Positions 20,952 through 30,234 of a DNA stretch of 32,565 bases are shown one piece after another. The first letter of the stretch is position 1. Every line of letters begins with the position of its first letter. The notes beneath the pieces are model-generated. The model saw only the letters and a program-made list of their open reading frames with translations, ran no database searches and was not told the DNA's origin. The stretch lies in assembly GCA_012729395.1 (NCBI GenBank), contig JAAYDF010000354.1, positions 1 to 32,565 on the forward strand. Direction: 5' to 3'. The DNA comes from Phycisphaerae bacterium. Its GTDB lineage: Bacteria; Planctomycetota; Phycisphaerae; UBA1845; PWPN01. The position numbers and the translations under genes were made by a program.

Positions 20952-21932
20952 CTACTGGCCGGCGATAATGAGATCCAGCCGTTTGCTGTGTTCTTCGGGC
21001 GAGAGATCGCCGCCTTCGATCGTCATCCAGCCGTCGTAGCCGACGCGGGCCAGCGCCTCACGCACCGCGGGCCAGCGGACGCTGCCGTCGCGGATGTTCA
21101 CGAACTTCCCTCCGCCCGCCGGGTCGGACGCATTCAACAGGAAATCCTTGACGTGGCATTTGGCGATGAGCCCGCCCAGTTCGAGGATCCAGTCCGTCGA
21201 TCGGGCGTACTTGACGTGGTTGCCGATGTCGTAGTAGGCCTGCACCCACTTGCTCTTGAACGAGGCGACGAAGTGCCGGAAGATCTCCGGCCGCACCCAC
21301 AGATTGTTCCACACATTCTCGACGCAGATCACCACGCCGGTCTTTTCGGCCAGGGGAATAAGCCGTTCGATGGCCTGGCGGGAGGTGTCGATCGCGTGAT
21401 TGTGGGCCTTGATGTACTCGGCAAACGGCTCGTTGTCGCCGTAAGTGACCTTGCGCACGTGGCCGGTGGCCGGGTCGAAATCGTAGCGGTACTCCCAGGG
21501 ACGCGGCATGTTCCCCGCGATCCGGCAGGGCACGAGCAGAACCGTGTCGGCGCCGTAGGCCTGGGCCGCCCGGAGAGCGTCCTCGGTGGTGGCGATAGAC
21601 TCGGCCACTACCGTAGCGTCCGGGTCATTGAACTTCGCCCAGCCGCGGAGCACCGAGTGGATCTCCATGCCCAGTTCCTCGGCGATCTTCCGGCATTGCT
21701 CCGCCTGCTGGACCGGCACGATGCCCGCCTCGACGCCGTCGAAGCCCGCTTCCTTGAACGCCCGAAGTTGCTCGGCCTTGGGCTCGCCTACGATGAGGGC
21801 CTTCTTCATGCCGCTCTTGGCGACCGGCTCAGCCGCGCGAGCCTCATGCCGGGCGGTCAGCGCCAGGTTCAGGCCCGCCCCAACGCCAGCGGACATGGCC
21901 AGAAAACGCCGTCGGTTCATGACGTCATCCAT
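20952..21932 (-). CDS. Tat-signal sugar isomerase/epimerase-like TIM-barrel protein
   Basis: A 326-residue protein of the xylose isomerase-like TIM barrel family (AP endonuclease 2 fold), typical of secreted planctomycete sugar metabolism. The N-terminus MNRRRFLAMSAG is a Tat signal; the start at 21932 adds MDDV and has AAGGAG seven bases before it. The barrel shows KALIVGEPKAEQLRAFKEAG, a substrate/metal strand VVICVENVWNN and the metal-ligand regions YYDIGNHVKY and CHVKDF, with Glu at the end of the barrel (WMTIEGGD). Metal-dependent isomerisation or epimerisation of a sugar or sugar acid is likely; the substrate is unknown. A good promoter lies at 21998-22026. Confidence 0.88.
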   Translation of the reverse strand: MDDVMNRRRFLAMSAGVGAGLNLALTARHEARAAEPVAKSGMKKALIVGEPKAEQLRAFKEAGFDGVEAGIVPVQQAEQCRKIAEELGMEIHSVLRGWAKFNDPDATVVAESIATTEDALRAAQAYGADTVLLVPCRIAGNMPRPWEYRYDFDPATGHVRKVTYGDNEPFAEYIKAHNHAIDTSRQAIERLIPLAEKTGVVICVENVWNNLWVRPEIFRHFVASFKSKWVQAYYDIGNHVKYARSTDWILELGGLIAKCHVKDFLLNASDPAGGGKFVNIRDGSVRWPAVREALARVGYDGWMTIEGGDLSPEEHSKRLDLIIAGQ

Positions 21933-21997
21933 CCTCAGGCTCCTTAATCGAACGGGTCGAAGGCAGTGCGCACCAGCAGGTGCCGTAGCCAACAACG

Positions 21998-22026
21998 ACT
22001 ATAGGCCCGCCCACGGCACCGTGCAA
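21998..22026 (-). promoter_or_regulatory. sigma-70-type promoter of the TIM-barrel gene
   Basis: On the minus strand TTGCAC (22021-22026), 17-bp spacer, TATAGT (21998-22003), about 65 bp before the start codon. Confidence 0.55.
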
Positions 22027-22186
22027 CCAGCATGCATCGCGGAAGCTGCCCGTCGAGCCGTGATGCGTTTGTGGGCGTGCTCTCGTTTCTTGTGGTAGGA
22101 TCATCCGTGGTTTGGAGTCCGCGGGACTTGCCCGACGATGGCCTTAGGCCCAATCGCATCGGGTGCGTTTGAGTCATTGGAAACGC

Positions 22187-22909
22187 ATGCGTCACATCAT
22201 CATCGGCGACATTCACGGCTGCTACGCGGAGCTGATGGACCTCCTGCAGAAGGTGGGCCCTGGAGACTCTGACCGGATCGTCAGCGTGGGCGACATGGTC
22301 AACCGCGGCCCGGCCACCGAGAAGGTGCTGCGGTTCTTCCGCGACGAGCCCAACGCCACCGCCGTCCTGGGCAACCACGAGTGGGAACACATCGAGGCAT
22401 GGTTCGCCCGGGAATCGCTGCCGCCTGCCCACGCGGCGGCGCGCGAGCGGCTTGGCGCGGACTACGGCGAATGGATCGACTGGCTGACCACGCTGCCCGT
22501 GCACCTGGAACTGCCCGAAGCCCTGATCGTGCATGGCATGCTTGAGCCCGGCATGACCGTGGCCGCCCAACAAGACTCGGTCATGCTCGGCACCGCCGCG
22601 GGCGAGAAGTACATGCGCCTGCGTTACCCAGGGTTATGGTACGAACACTACCTGCAAGCCGCACACCAGCACTCCCTCCAGAGCCAAGTGTTCGCTCACT
22701 CGCAGCCCACTGTCCGTGGACCTTCGGAGTCTAAGCCGCTGATCGTCGGGCATCACGATTACCTGCGTACGGGTGAACCGCTCGTCCGGGAGGGTCGGCT
22801 CTACGCGATCGACACCGGCTGCGTACGCGGCGGCCGCCTGACCGCCCTGGTGCTTCCCGAACTCCAGGTGGTATCCGTCCCAGCCCACTCGCACCATTGG
22901 CCGCCTTGA
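22187..22909 (+). CDS. PrpE/ApaH-like metallophosphoesterase
   Basis: The 240-residue calcineurin-type phosphoesterase carries the metal motifs GDIHG (7-11), GDMVNRGP (35-42), GNHE (62-65), a His in LIVHGM, and GHHDY. The order and size fit PrpE/ApaH-like enzymes, which hydrolyse dinucleoside polyphosphates or act as Ser/Thr phosphatases. The actual substrate is open. The start is ATG 22187; an in-frame GTG at 22163 is possible but adds residues not seen in the family. It is divergent from the TIM-barrel gene. The stop codon overlaps the -35 box of the next gene's candidate promoter. Confidence 0.85.
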   Translation: MRHIIIGDIHGCYAELMDLLQKVGPGDSDRIVSVGDMVNRGPATEKVLRFFRDEPNATAVLGNHEWEHIEAWFARESLPPAHAAARERLGADYGEWIDWLTTLPVHLELPEALIVHGMLEPGMTVAAQQDSVMLGTAAGEKYMRLRYPGLWYEHYLQAAHQHSLQSQVFAHSQPTVRGPSESKPLIVGHHDYLRTGEPLVREGRLYAIDTGCVRGGRLTALVLPELQVVSVPAHSHHWPP

Positions 22910-22934
22910 GCCTCCCCTGCCGGTCCCATAAGAT
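22906..22934 (+). promoter_or_regulatory. candidate promoter of the GH127 gene
   Basis: TTGAGC (22906-22911), 17-bp spacer, TAAGAT (22929-22934), about 65 bp before the start codon. Confidence 0.45.
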
Positions 22935-22999
22935 GACGACCAGTCTGCCCGGCCACGGGCATAGGCGTCTCGGACACACGTGATGCGAAGGAGCCGCTG

Positions 23000-24958
23000 A
23001 TGATGAAGGTCGATATCTGCCTCGCCCTGGGATTGGTCAGCCTGTTTGTGCACACTGTGGCTGCCGCCGAGGTCAACAAACACTACCCTACGAACCGCGA
23101 GCCATTGATCCCCAGCCGCATGGTGCCCTTACCGCTAGGTGCGGTCAAACCCGAGGGCTGGCTGAAAGACCAGCTCGTCGTGCAGGCCAACGGGCTGACC
23201 GGGCACCTCGACGAGTTCTGGCCCTCTCTGGCCGCTAATCCCTGGAAGGGCGGCGACGGTTGGGAGCGACCGCCCTACTACCTCGACGGGCTGGTCGGCC
23301 TGGCATACCTGCTGGAGGACGAGCGGCTGATCAAGAAGACCCAATCCTGGATGGATTGGATCGTCACCAGCAGCCGAGGCAATGGCTGGTTCGGGCCTTC
23401 CCAGAACAACGATCGCTGGCCCCTGGCGGTTGCCCTCAAAGTGCTCACGCAATACCACGAGGCCACCGGCGACCCACGAGCCCTCTCCGTGATACAGAAC
23501 TACTTCCGCTTCCTCAAGGATAACCCGCCCGACTGGCCTGATAACTCCTGGCGCGGCGTGCGGGCCATGGAGCATGTCGTCACGGCTTTCTGGCTGCATC
23601 GCCGCACCGGCGAGCCCGACGTGCTCAACGTCGCCCGGTCCATCTTCGAGAACAGCTTCGACTGGGTCGGCTACTTCACCGATTTTCCGTACCCTGAGGA
23701 GGTACTGGCCCAGGGTGTTAAGTACGGTCATCCTTCGCACGTGGTGAACATCGCCATGGCGATCAAGCATCCCGGCGTGTACTTCCAGCTCTCCAAGGAG
23801 CCGCGGCACCGCGATGCCGTCCATCAGGGGCTCGCCAACCTCGACCGTCACCACGGGCAAGTCACGGGTCGCTTCTCGGGCGATGAACACTTGGCCGGGC
23901 GACGGCCTACGCAAGGCACCGAGCTCTGTGCCGTGGTCGAGTTCATGTTCTCGCTGGAGAACCTGATCGCGGTCCTCGGCGATGTGGCCTTGGCGGATCG
24001 CCTGGAGCTGCTCGCCTATAACGCCAACCCCGGTACCTGCACCGCCGACTACTGGGCACACCAGTATGATCAGCAGGCCAACCAGGTGCTGGTCTCCGTC
24101 GCCAAGCGGCAGTGGAGCACCAACAGCGATTTCTCCAACCTCTACGGCCTCGAGCCCAACTACGGCTGTTGCACCGCCAACATGCACCAAGGCTGGCCCA
24201 AGTTCGTCTCGCACATGTGGATGGCCACACCGGACCAGGGGCTGGCGGCGGTCGCCTACGGCCCCAACCGCGTCACCGCCAAGGTCGGCCAGGCCGGCGA
24301 CGAGGTGACTGTCACGCAGGAGACCGACTACCCGTTTGCCGGGCCAATTCGCATGACCATCCGCGCCGCCCAGCCCGTCGCCTTCCCCCTGCACCTGCGG
24401 ATCCCCCACTGGGCTGGCGGAGCCAAGCTCGTCGTGGCCGGCGAAACGCTGCCTACCCAGTCCGGCGAATTCGCAGTCGTCAACCGCACGTGGAAGACCG
24501 GCGACGTCGTGGAACTAACCCTGCCCATGAACCTGCGTACCGAGCGGCGGTACAACGATGCCGTGTCCATCCTGCGCGGGCCGCTCTACTTCTCGCTGCG
24601 GATCGGCGAGAAGTGGACCAAGCTCAAGTCCTACCATGACACGCTGCCGGTGATCGACTGGCAAATCGAGCCGACCACACCGTGGAACTATGGCCTGCAG
24701 ATCGACCCGGCCAACCCGGAAGCGTCGATCACCCAGGCAGTGCAGCACAAGCCCGGCAAGCTGCCCTTCGATACCGACGCCGCACCCGTGGTCCTCAAGG
24801 CCCGGGGCCGGCTGATCCCCCAGTGGCAGATCGAACATCACTCCGCCGGTGAAACCCCGGTTAGCCCGGTCACAACCGATGAGCCGGTCACCGAACTGGA
24901 GCTGATCCCCTACGGCAGCACCCGCTTGCGGATCACCGAGTTCCCCGTGGTGCGCTGA
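23000..24958 (+). CDS. secreted GH127-type beta-L-arabinofuranosidase
   Basis: The 652-residue protein (former DUF1680 family) removes L-arabinofuranose from plant-type glycans such as arabinans or hydroxyproline-linked arabinosides. AAGGAG six bases before ATG 23000 fixes the start, and residues 1-23 are a signal peptide ending near AAAEV. The catalytic (alpha/alpha)6 barrel carries the zinc and nucleophile residues: Glu308 and Cys310 in TELCAVVE, and Cys390-Cys391 in YGCCTANMHQGWP. These correspond to the Glu-Cys...Cys-Cys site of the Bifidobacterium enzyme HypBA1. C-terminal beta-sandwich domains follow from about 430. With the GH78 enzyme elsewhere in the window this points to use of rhamnose- and arabinose-bearing polysaccharides. 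Confidence 0.9.
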   Translation: MMKVDICLALGLVSLFVHTVAAAEVNKHYPTNREPLIPSRMVPLPLGAVKPEGWLKDQLVVQANGLTGHLDEFWPSLAANPWKGGDGWERPPYYLDGLVGLAYLLEDERLIKKTQSWMDWIVTSSRGNGWFGPSQNNDRWPLAVALKVLTQYHEATGDPRALSVIQNYFRFLKDNPPDWPDNSWRGVRAMEHVVTAFWLHRRTGEPDVLNVARSIFENSFDWVGYFTDFPYPEEVLAQGVKYGHPSHVVNIAMAIKHPGVYFQLSKEPRHRDAVHQGLANLDRHHGQVTGRFSGDEHLAGRRPTQGTELCAVVEFMFSLENLIAVLGDVALADRLELLAYNANPGTCTADYWAHQYDQQANQVLVSVAKRQWSTNSDFSNLYGLEPNYGCCTANMHQGWPKFVSHMWMATPDQGLAAVAYGPNRVTAKVGQAGDEVTVTQETDYPFAGPIRMTIRAAQPVAFPLHLRIPHWAGGAKLVVAGETLPTQSGEFAVVNRTWKTGDVVELTLPMNLRTERRYNDAVSILRGPLYFSLRIGEKWTKLKSYHDTLPVIDWQIEPTTPWNYGLQIDPANPEASITQAVQHKPGKLPFDTDAAPVVLKARGRLIPQWQIEHHSAGETPVSPVTTDEPVTELELIPYGSTRLRITEFPVVR

Positions 24959-24992
24959 CCCGCGGATCAGAGGTCGGGGGCCGAAAACACAG

Positions 24993-25148
24993 GAGCCGGG
25001 GACACAAGCCGAGCCGGGGACGCAAGCCGAGCCGGGGACGCAAGCCGAGCCGGGGACGCAAGTCCCCGGGTGGCATCGGGAATACGCAAGTCGAGCCCGG
25101 GACGCAAGTCCCCGGGTAAGCTTGAAACCCGGGGACTTGCGTCCCCGG
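24993..25148. repeat. 18-bp tandem repeats and GCAA-loop hairpins
   Basis: GAGCCGGGGACGCAAGCC occurs at 24993-25010 (one change), 25011-25028 and 25029-25046. The fourth copy runs into a hairpin, CCGGGGAC-GCAA-GTCCCCGG (25050-25069). A second hairpin is at 25096-25116 and an inverted copy (loop TTGC) at 25129-25148. The GCAA loop is a GNRA tetraloop. The block fills the 386 bp between the GH127 and ATPase genes, where no gene is seen. Confidence 0.8.
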
Positions 25149-25344
25149 CTCGAAATCCGCTCCAGACTCGGATTTGCGCCACAGGTCGAAGCCGAACAGT
25201 GGCATACGAGACGCGATTGGCGTATCATATCGTTTGGCGACACCCACCGCCGGGCTGAAGGATCGGCCGGCGAGGATATTCGCCAACCACTTCCGTCGCG
25301 TGGAAAAGTTGCAGTTCTGGCGCAGCCAACAGGAAAGGTGGTCC

Positions 25345-26637
25345 ATGTCAACGACAAGCCCATCCGATCTGCATGAGCAGACTCCACAACTCGCATCGCC
25401 GTCCGCGCCCCCTGACAAGCCCTCTGTGGGACAGCCCACACCTGCCGAGACTCAGAGCGCCAACCACGATGCACAACCTCCTATCGGCGAATCGATGGAG
25501 TTCCAGGTCACCGAGCAAAACGCGAAGATGATCGCGGAACGCCTGTTACGAGAGATGGGGGGCTTGGGCGATCAGGCTGCGGGAATCTCCAAACACGCCC
25601 GCGCCACCGACCTGCACATTAACACAGGCCGCCCGCCGGACTACCGTATCGAACGCACCATCCGCAGCGTGCGGTGCAAACCCTTCAGCAGGCAGGACGT
25701 GGTACTGCTCAGCAACGCCATGATGACCGAGCATCAGCGCGAGCGGTTCAACAGCCGCCACTGCATCGACTTCTCTTACCACCTCGACCGCAACCGGTTC
25801 CGGGTCAACATCGTCGAGTCGTTCATCGGCCGCAGCATCTCCATCCGGCGGTTCGATGAGATCAAGAACTTCGACGACTACCACTTGCCTGAGCACTACC
25901 TCCGCATCGCCGAGATGCACCGCGGGTTCGTGGTCATGTCCGGATCGACGGGCAGCGGCAAAACGACCTCCATCGCCGCCATGCTCGACCACGTCAACCG
26001 AACGTTCCACCGCAAAATCGTCACCATCGAGGATCCGATCGAGTACGTCTACGTGCCGAAGAAATCGATCGTAGTGCAGATCGAGATCGGCGAGGATGGG
26101 ATTCCCAACGAAGACATCGCCCTGCGGAACCTGGTGCGCATGGACCCGGACGTGGGCTTGGCGGGCGAGATGCGTGACCGGGCGTCGCTGGAAGCGGCGC
26201 TCAAGACCGCCCAGGCGGGCCACCTGATCTTCGGCACGCTGCACTGCGAGGGCGTCGGGCAGGCCTTCGACCGCGTCCTGGCCTACTACGACACCGTGGA
26301 GCAGCAGCGGATCGTGGGCACGCTGGCGGACAACCTGGCAGCCATCATCAACCAGCGGCTGCTGCCGTGCATCAAACCGGGTATTGATGTGGTGCCGGCC
26401 TACGAGATCTTCCGGCCGAACCCATTGACGCGGCGGTACATCCGCGAGATGCGTTACATGGACGCGATCGCCGAGATGGACAAACCGGCCATGAAGGAAA
26501 TCGGCTGCGTGACCTACGTCGACTCGCTGCACATGCTGGTGACCGAGGAGTGGGTCACATACCAGACGGCCCTGGAGCAGGCCGGCGACCACGCCGAGAA
26601 GCTCAGGGCCCGCCTCAAGGGCATCGACCTTAAGTAG
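25345..26637 (+). CDS. PilT-like type IV pilus/secretion ATPase
   Basis: The 430-residue protein is a GspE/PilT-family ATPase, a cytoplasmic motor that extends or retracts pili or drives secretion. After a disordered, Pro/Ser-rich N-terminus (1-50) the N-domain has the PilT-type ATDLHINTG (88-96). The ATPase core follows: Walker A GSTGSGKTT (200-208), Asp box TIEDPIEY (227-234), Walker B region DVGLAGEMRD (269-278) and His box AGHLIFGTLH (291-300). PilT usually has LVGEMRDLET; here it is LAGEMRDRAS. No pilus genes are near, which is normal for PilT paralogues. The start is ATG 25345, behind GGAAAGGTGG; the frame reaches 25174 but without coding quality. A weak promoter is possible at 25200-25228. 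Confidence 0.85.
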   Translation: MSTTSPSDLHEQTPQLASPSAPPDKPSVGQPTPAETQSANHDAQPPIGESMEFQVTEQNAKMIAERLLREMGGLGDQAAGISKHARATDLHINTGRPPDYRIERTIRSVRCKPFSRQDVVLLSNAMMTEHQRERFNSRHCIDFSYHLDRNRFRVNIVESFIGRSISIRRFDEIKNFDDYHLPEHYLRIAEMHRGFVVMSGSTGSGKTTSIAAMLDHVNRTFHRKIVTIEDPIEYVYVPKKSIVVQIEIGEDGIPNEDIALRNLVRMDPDVGLAGEMRDRASLEAALKTAQAGHLIFGTLHCEGVGQAFDRVLAYYDTVEQQRIVGTLADNLAAIINQRLLPCIKPGIDVVPAYEIFRPNPLTRRYIREMRYMDAIAEMDKPAMKEIGCVTYVDSLHMLVTEEWVTYQTALEQAGDHAEKLRARLKGIDLK

Positions 26638-26717
26638 CGAGAAGCCGCACGCCCCCCGGCGGATGATGGACCACGTCAAACTCCGCCGCGTCGGGTGGAA
26701 AACGCTCCGTCCCCCAA

Positions 26718-26746
26718 TTGCGACACCCCCGCGAGGGGCCTACAAT
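26718..26746 (+). promoter_or_regulatory. sigma-70-type promoter of trxB
   Basis: TTGCGA (26718-26723), 17-bp spacer, TACAAT (26741-26746), about 85 bp before the trxB start codon. Confidence 0.55.
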
Positions 26747-26831
26747 CGCCGGCAGGCGTCACCACCGGGGTGGCGTCCGCCCCTTGGCCGCGGGCTTCGC
26801 GCCCTGACACACTGCTTCGATTGAGGTTCCC

Positions 26832-27857
26832 ATGCCCGAGAAAGTCGTCATCATCGGATCCGGCCCAGCGGGCTGGACGGCCGCGATCTACGCCGCGCGA
26901 GCGAACCTGGACCCCCTCGTCTTTGCCGGCCGGCCCAAGCAGATGCCGGCGTTGGTCCTGCCCGGCGGGCAGCTCATGCTGACCACGGAAGTTGAAAACT
27001 ACCCCGGCTTCCCCAAGGGTATTACCGGGCCGGAACTCATGGCCGCCCTGGAGCAGCAGGCGGTCCGGTTCGCCACTCGCATCCAAACCGACGACGGGCA
27101 GAACCCCGACGTGTCCAATCCCGACGATGGACACTCCTACAAGTACCACGACTGCAAGCACGTTGACCTCTCCAGCCGCCCGTTCAAGATCATCGGTGAA
27201 GACGACAGGGTCATCGAGGCGCATGCGGTGATCATCGCGACCGGTGCGACCGCCAACTGGCTGGGCCTGGAAAACGAAATGCGACTGGCCCGCAGCGGCG
27301 GCGGAGTCAGTGCCTGCGCGGTGTGCGATGGGGCCCTGCCGATCTTTCGCGGCAAGGAGCTGGCGGTGGTCGGCGGGGGCGATTCCGCTATTGAAGAGGC
27401 CACCTACCTGACCAAGTTCGCCAGCAAGGTCTACCTGATCCACCGTCGCGACCAGCTTCGCGCCAGCAAGATCATGGCCCAGCGTGCGGCCGACAACCCC
27501 AAGATCGAGATACTGTGGAACAAGATCGTGATCGACGTGCTCGGCGACGAGAAGATCAGCGCCCTCAGGCTCCGCGATACGCAGGACAAGAAGGAAAGCG
27601 AGTTGCCGGTCGGCGGCCTGTTCCTGGCGATCGGCCATACCCCCGCGACTGCGTTTCTGGATGGCCAGCTCGAACTCGATTCGAAGGGCTACATCAAGCT
27701 GACCGATCCCTACCGCACTGCGACCAGCATCGAGGGTGTTTTTGCCGCGGGTGACGTGGTGGACAGCGTCTACCGCCAAGCCATTACCGCCGCGGGTATG
27801 GGATGCAAGGCAGCCATCGACGCGGAACGCTGGCTCGCCGACCAAGGCATCGAATGA
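26832..27857 (+). CDS. trxB: thioredoxin reductase
   Basis: This enzyme reduces thioredoxin with NADPH through FAD and a redox disulfide. The 341-residue protein shows the FAD site GSGPAG (9-14), the redox pair Cys162/Cys165 in ACAVCDG (the usual form is CATCDG), the NADPH site GGGDSA (181-186) and the C-terminal FAD motif [10 protein letters not shown]. Compared with E. coli TrxB (about 320 residues) it has an insert around 86-115 rich in Asp/Asn/Lys/His. Only Ala-Val differs in the active-site tetrapeptide, so activity is expected. The start is ATG 26832 with GAGG upstream. It converges with purF, 47 bp away. Confidence 0.93.
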   Translation: MPEKVVIIGSGPAGWTAAIYAARANLDPLVFAGRPKQMPALVLPGGQLMLTTEVENYPGFPKGITGPELMAALEQQAVRFATRIQTDDGQNPDVSNPDDGHSYKYHDCKHVDLSSRPFKIIGEDDRVIEAHAVIIATGATANWLGLENEMRLARSGGGVSACAVCDGALPIFRGKELAVVGGGDSAIEEATYLTKFASKVYLIHRRDQLRASKIMAQRAADNPKIEILWNKIVIDVLGDEKISALRLRDTQDKKESELPVGGLFLAIGHTPATAFLDGQLELDSKGYIKLTDPYRTATSIEGVFAAGDVVDSVYRQAITAAGMGCKAAIDAERWLADQGIE

Positions 27858-27904
27858 CTTCGTGTCCCGCGGCTTGAGCGTCGCAAGGTTGATCGGCCGC
27901 GACG

Positions 27905-29332
27905 TCAGTCGCCGAAAAGCCTGAGCTGATGCGGCTCAAACGCCAGCTTGCTGACCGGATGGTCCACGGCCAGAGGGTATCGCCCGGAAAAGCATGCCGT
28001 GCAATAATGCTCGCCGGGGTGCTTGACGCAAGCAAGCATACCCTCCAAAGACAGGTAGTGCAGCGAGTCAACGCCGAGGTAGTCGCGGATCTGCTCGATG
28101 GTTCGGTTGTTGGCGATCAGTTCGGAGGGGTCGGGGAAGTCGATGCCGAAGTAGCACGGGTAGCGAATCGGCGGGCTGGCCACTCGCAGATGAATCTCCT
28201 TGGCTCCCGCCTTTCGCAAGGCGCCGATTTTGCCCCGCGTCGTCGTGCCCCGCACCACTGAGTCCTCGACAACAATGAGCCGTTGGCCGCGCACCGTGTC
28301 CCTAATCACGTTCAACTTCATGCGGACAGCCAGATCGCGGAGCTTCTGCTCAGGCATGATAAACGACCGGCCGGTATAATGGCTGACGGTGAAACCCCGG
28401 TCGAACAGAATGCCGCTCTCGTGGGCATAGCCGATCGCGGCGCAACGAGCACAGTTCGGAACGGGGATGACCATGTCGCCATCGACCGGAGCTTCCCGAG
28501 CCAGCTGAGCTCCCATGTTTCGCCGCACGCGGTGCACGTTCTCGCCAAACACATCGCTGGACGGGTCGGCAAAGTAGATCTGCTCGAAGATGCAGTAGGC
28601 AGGGTTGACCGTGCCTTGCGGCGCGATCCACTGGCTCTCGACGCCGTCGGCGGTGACGATCACCACTTCGCCGGGCATGACCTCCCGCCAGTAAGTCGCA
28701 TCGACGATGTCCAGCGCGTTGGTCTCACTGCACACGACCACCGCCCCATTAGCCATCCTGCCCAGAACGAGCGGTCGCAGGCCATACGGGTCCCGCGCCG
28801 CAACCATTCGATCGGCAAACAGAAACAGCAGCGAGTACGCCCCCTGCAGGTGCCTCAGCACATGCACCAAGTGATCCATCTTGCCCAGGTGGCTCGGCTT
28901 GGCCATCAGGTGGACAATGACCTCCGTGTCGCTGGTCGTATTGAAAATGGCCCCGTGCTGCTCGTACTGGTCGCGCAGGAGCGCGGCATTGATGAGGTTG
29001 CCGTTATGGGCGACCGCTACTTGGCCGCGGGCATAGTTGACCAGCAGCGGTTGAGCGTTGCTGGCCAGGCATGAGCCGGTCGTCGAGTAACGCACGTGCC
29101 CGATGGCGTTGGGGTTGTGCAACTCCGACAGGACCATCGGGGTGAAGACCTCTGTCACCAGGCCCATGTCCGCGTACCGTTTCATCCGGCCGCCGTCACA
29201 ACTGCAAATCCCCGCCGACTCCTGCCCGCGATGCTGTTGCGCATAGAGGCCCAGATAGGTCAACTCCACGGCATCCGGGTGACCGTAAATGCCAAACAAT
29301 CCGCAATGGTGTTTTGGGTTTGAGGGGGGCAC
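27905..29332 (-). CDS. purF: amidophosphoribosyltransferase
   Basis: This is the first committed enzyme of purine synthesis, making phosphoribosylamine from PRPP and glutamine. The 475-residue protein starts with a nine-residue propeptide whose removal exposes the nucleophile Cys10 (CGLFGIYG), as in the Bacillus-type enzyme. Four Cys fit the [4Fe-4S] ligands: one in PAYCIFEQ, one in RYPCYFGID and two in HYCTACFSGRYP. The PRPP loop is VVEDSVVRGTTTRG. Odd point: the segment usually reading VPDS... is VPNCARCAAIGYA, with two extra Cys and Asp replaced by Asn. GTG 29332 is the start, since it gives the right propeptide length; the ribosome site (AGAGGA) is rather far. Its promoter is probably at 29379-29407. 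Confidence 0.95.
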   Translation of the reverse strand: MPPSNPKHHCGLFGIYGHPDAVELTYLGLYAQQHRGQESAGICSCDGGRMKRYADMGLVTEVFTPMVLSELHNPNAIGHVRYSTTGSCLASNAQPLLVNYARGQVAVAHNGNLINAALLRDQYEQHGAIFNTTSDTEVIVHLMAKPSHLGKMDHLVHVLRHLQGAYSLLFLFADRMVAARDPYGLRPLVLGRMANGAVVVCSETNALDIVDATYWREVMPGEVVIVTADGVESQWIAPQGTVNPAYCIFEQIYFADPSSDVFGENVHRVRRNMGAQLAREAPVDGDMVIPVPNCARCAAIGYAHESGILFDRGFTVSHYTGRSFIMPEQKLRDLAVRMKLNVIRDTVRGQRLIVVEDSVVRGTTTRGKIGALRKAGAKEIHLRVASPPIRYPCYFGIDFPDPSELIANNRTIEQIRDYLGVDSLHYLSLEGMLACVKHPGEHYCTACFSGRYPLAVDHPVSKLAFEPHQLRLFGD

Positions 29333-29378
29333 GCCGACTGCTATCCTCTTGGCCCAGTGGGCCCGACGCTAAAAACGC

Positions 29379-29407
29379 AGACTATCGCCCTGCCCGGCTG
29401 CCGTCAA
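29379..29407 (-). promoter_or_regulatory. candidate promoter of purF
   Basis: On the minus strand TTGACG (29402-29407), 17-bp spacer, TAGTCT (29379-29384), about 45 bp before the GTG start. Confidence 0.45.
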
Positions 29408-29601
29408 GCGCCGGCCGAAGTCCTCTCGGTTTTCGCCAGCGGGAGTGCCGACCCGCGGGTTGCTGCTGAACAAAGCGGCCCGCCCGACCTCAGGACGCCT
29501 GCTTTTGCCAAACCCGAGGGAGCGATTGGCCGAATAATACGAATGTACCGACCGTAGGGCTTGGACCGGTCCCGCACGTCCGGTAAAGTGAGGTGGCAAT
29601 C

Positions 29602-30180
29602 GTGGAGAAGGCCAAAGAGATCCTGACGACCGGCGAGGTCGCCCGCATCTGCCGGGTCGCCCCCCGTACCGTCTCCAAATGGGTCGATACCGGACAGCTC
29701 CGCGGTTACCGCATCCCCGGCAGCCGGGATCGCCGCATCCCCCTCCAGCAACTCATCCGCTTCATGAAGGCACACGGCATGCCGCTCGACGCCATCGAGA
29801 CCGGTCAGACCAGAATTCTCGTCGTCGACCGCGAGCCCGACCTGACCGACCTGATTCAGCAGTCACTCAGCCAGGCGGGACAATACGAGGTGCGCGTGGC
29901 CGATTCCGTGCTCGAAGCGGGAGCCGTGCTCGAGCAGTTCAAACCGCACGTCCTGCTGGTCGACGTCGACTTGCCGGGCATCGAGGGGCGAACCATCGCC
30001 CGTTTCCTGGCCGGCCACTCGGAGTTGGCGGGCACCTACCTGATCGCGATGAGCGCATCCCTGACACCGATGGACCGGCAAACGCTGCTCCAGCAGGGTT
30101 TCCACTCGACTCTGGCCAAACCCTTCGATTTGCGCCAACTCACCGAGGCGATTGAGAACGTCCTGGGGATGCTGGTCTGA
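29602..30180 (+). CDS. HTH plus receiver-domain regulator
   Basis: A 192-residue protein with the DNA-binding domain first and the receiver second, the reverse of classical response regulators. Residues 9-60 form an excisionase/MerR-type HTH (TTGEVARICRVAPRTVSKWV, then GYRIPGSRDRRIPLQQL). Residues 70-190 form a receiver: acidic pocket VVDREPD (74-80, where the usual second Asp is Arg77), phospho-acceptor Asp121 in VDVDLPG, Ser151 and Lys173 in LAKPFD. Most phosphorylation residues are kept, so it may be phosphorylated. No histidine kinase is near. From memory this architecture is widespread in planctomycetes. GTG 29602 is preferred because GAGG stands eight bases before it; GTG 29593 is also possible. 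Targets unknown. Confidence 0.82.
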   Translation: MEKAKEILTTGEVARICRVAPRTVSKWVDTGQLRGYRIPGSRDRRIPLQQLIRFMKAHGMPLDAIETGQTRILVVDREPDLTDLIQQSLSQAGQYEVRVADSVLEAGAVLEQFKPHVLLVDVDLPGIEGRTIARFLAGHSELAGTYLIAMSASLTPMDRQTLLQQGFHSTLAKPFDLRQLTEAIENVLGMLV

Positions 30181-30234
30181 CGCGTGCTCGAGATTCCGTC
30201 GCCGGCCGCTTCGGCTGCTCGCAGAAGATCCCTG

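Noticed and set aside
23135-24409. Minus-strand ORF of 424 codons
   Set aside because: It is the antisense shadow of the GH127 gene, whose catalytic motifs are clear.
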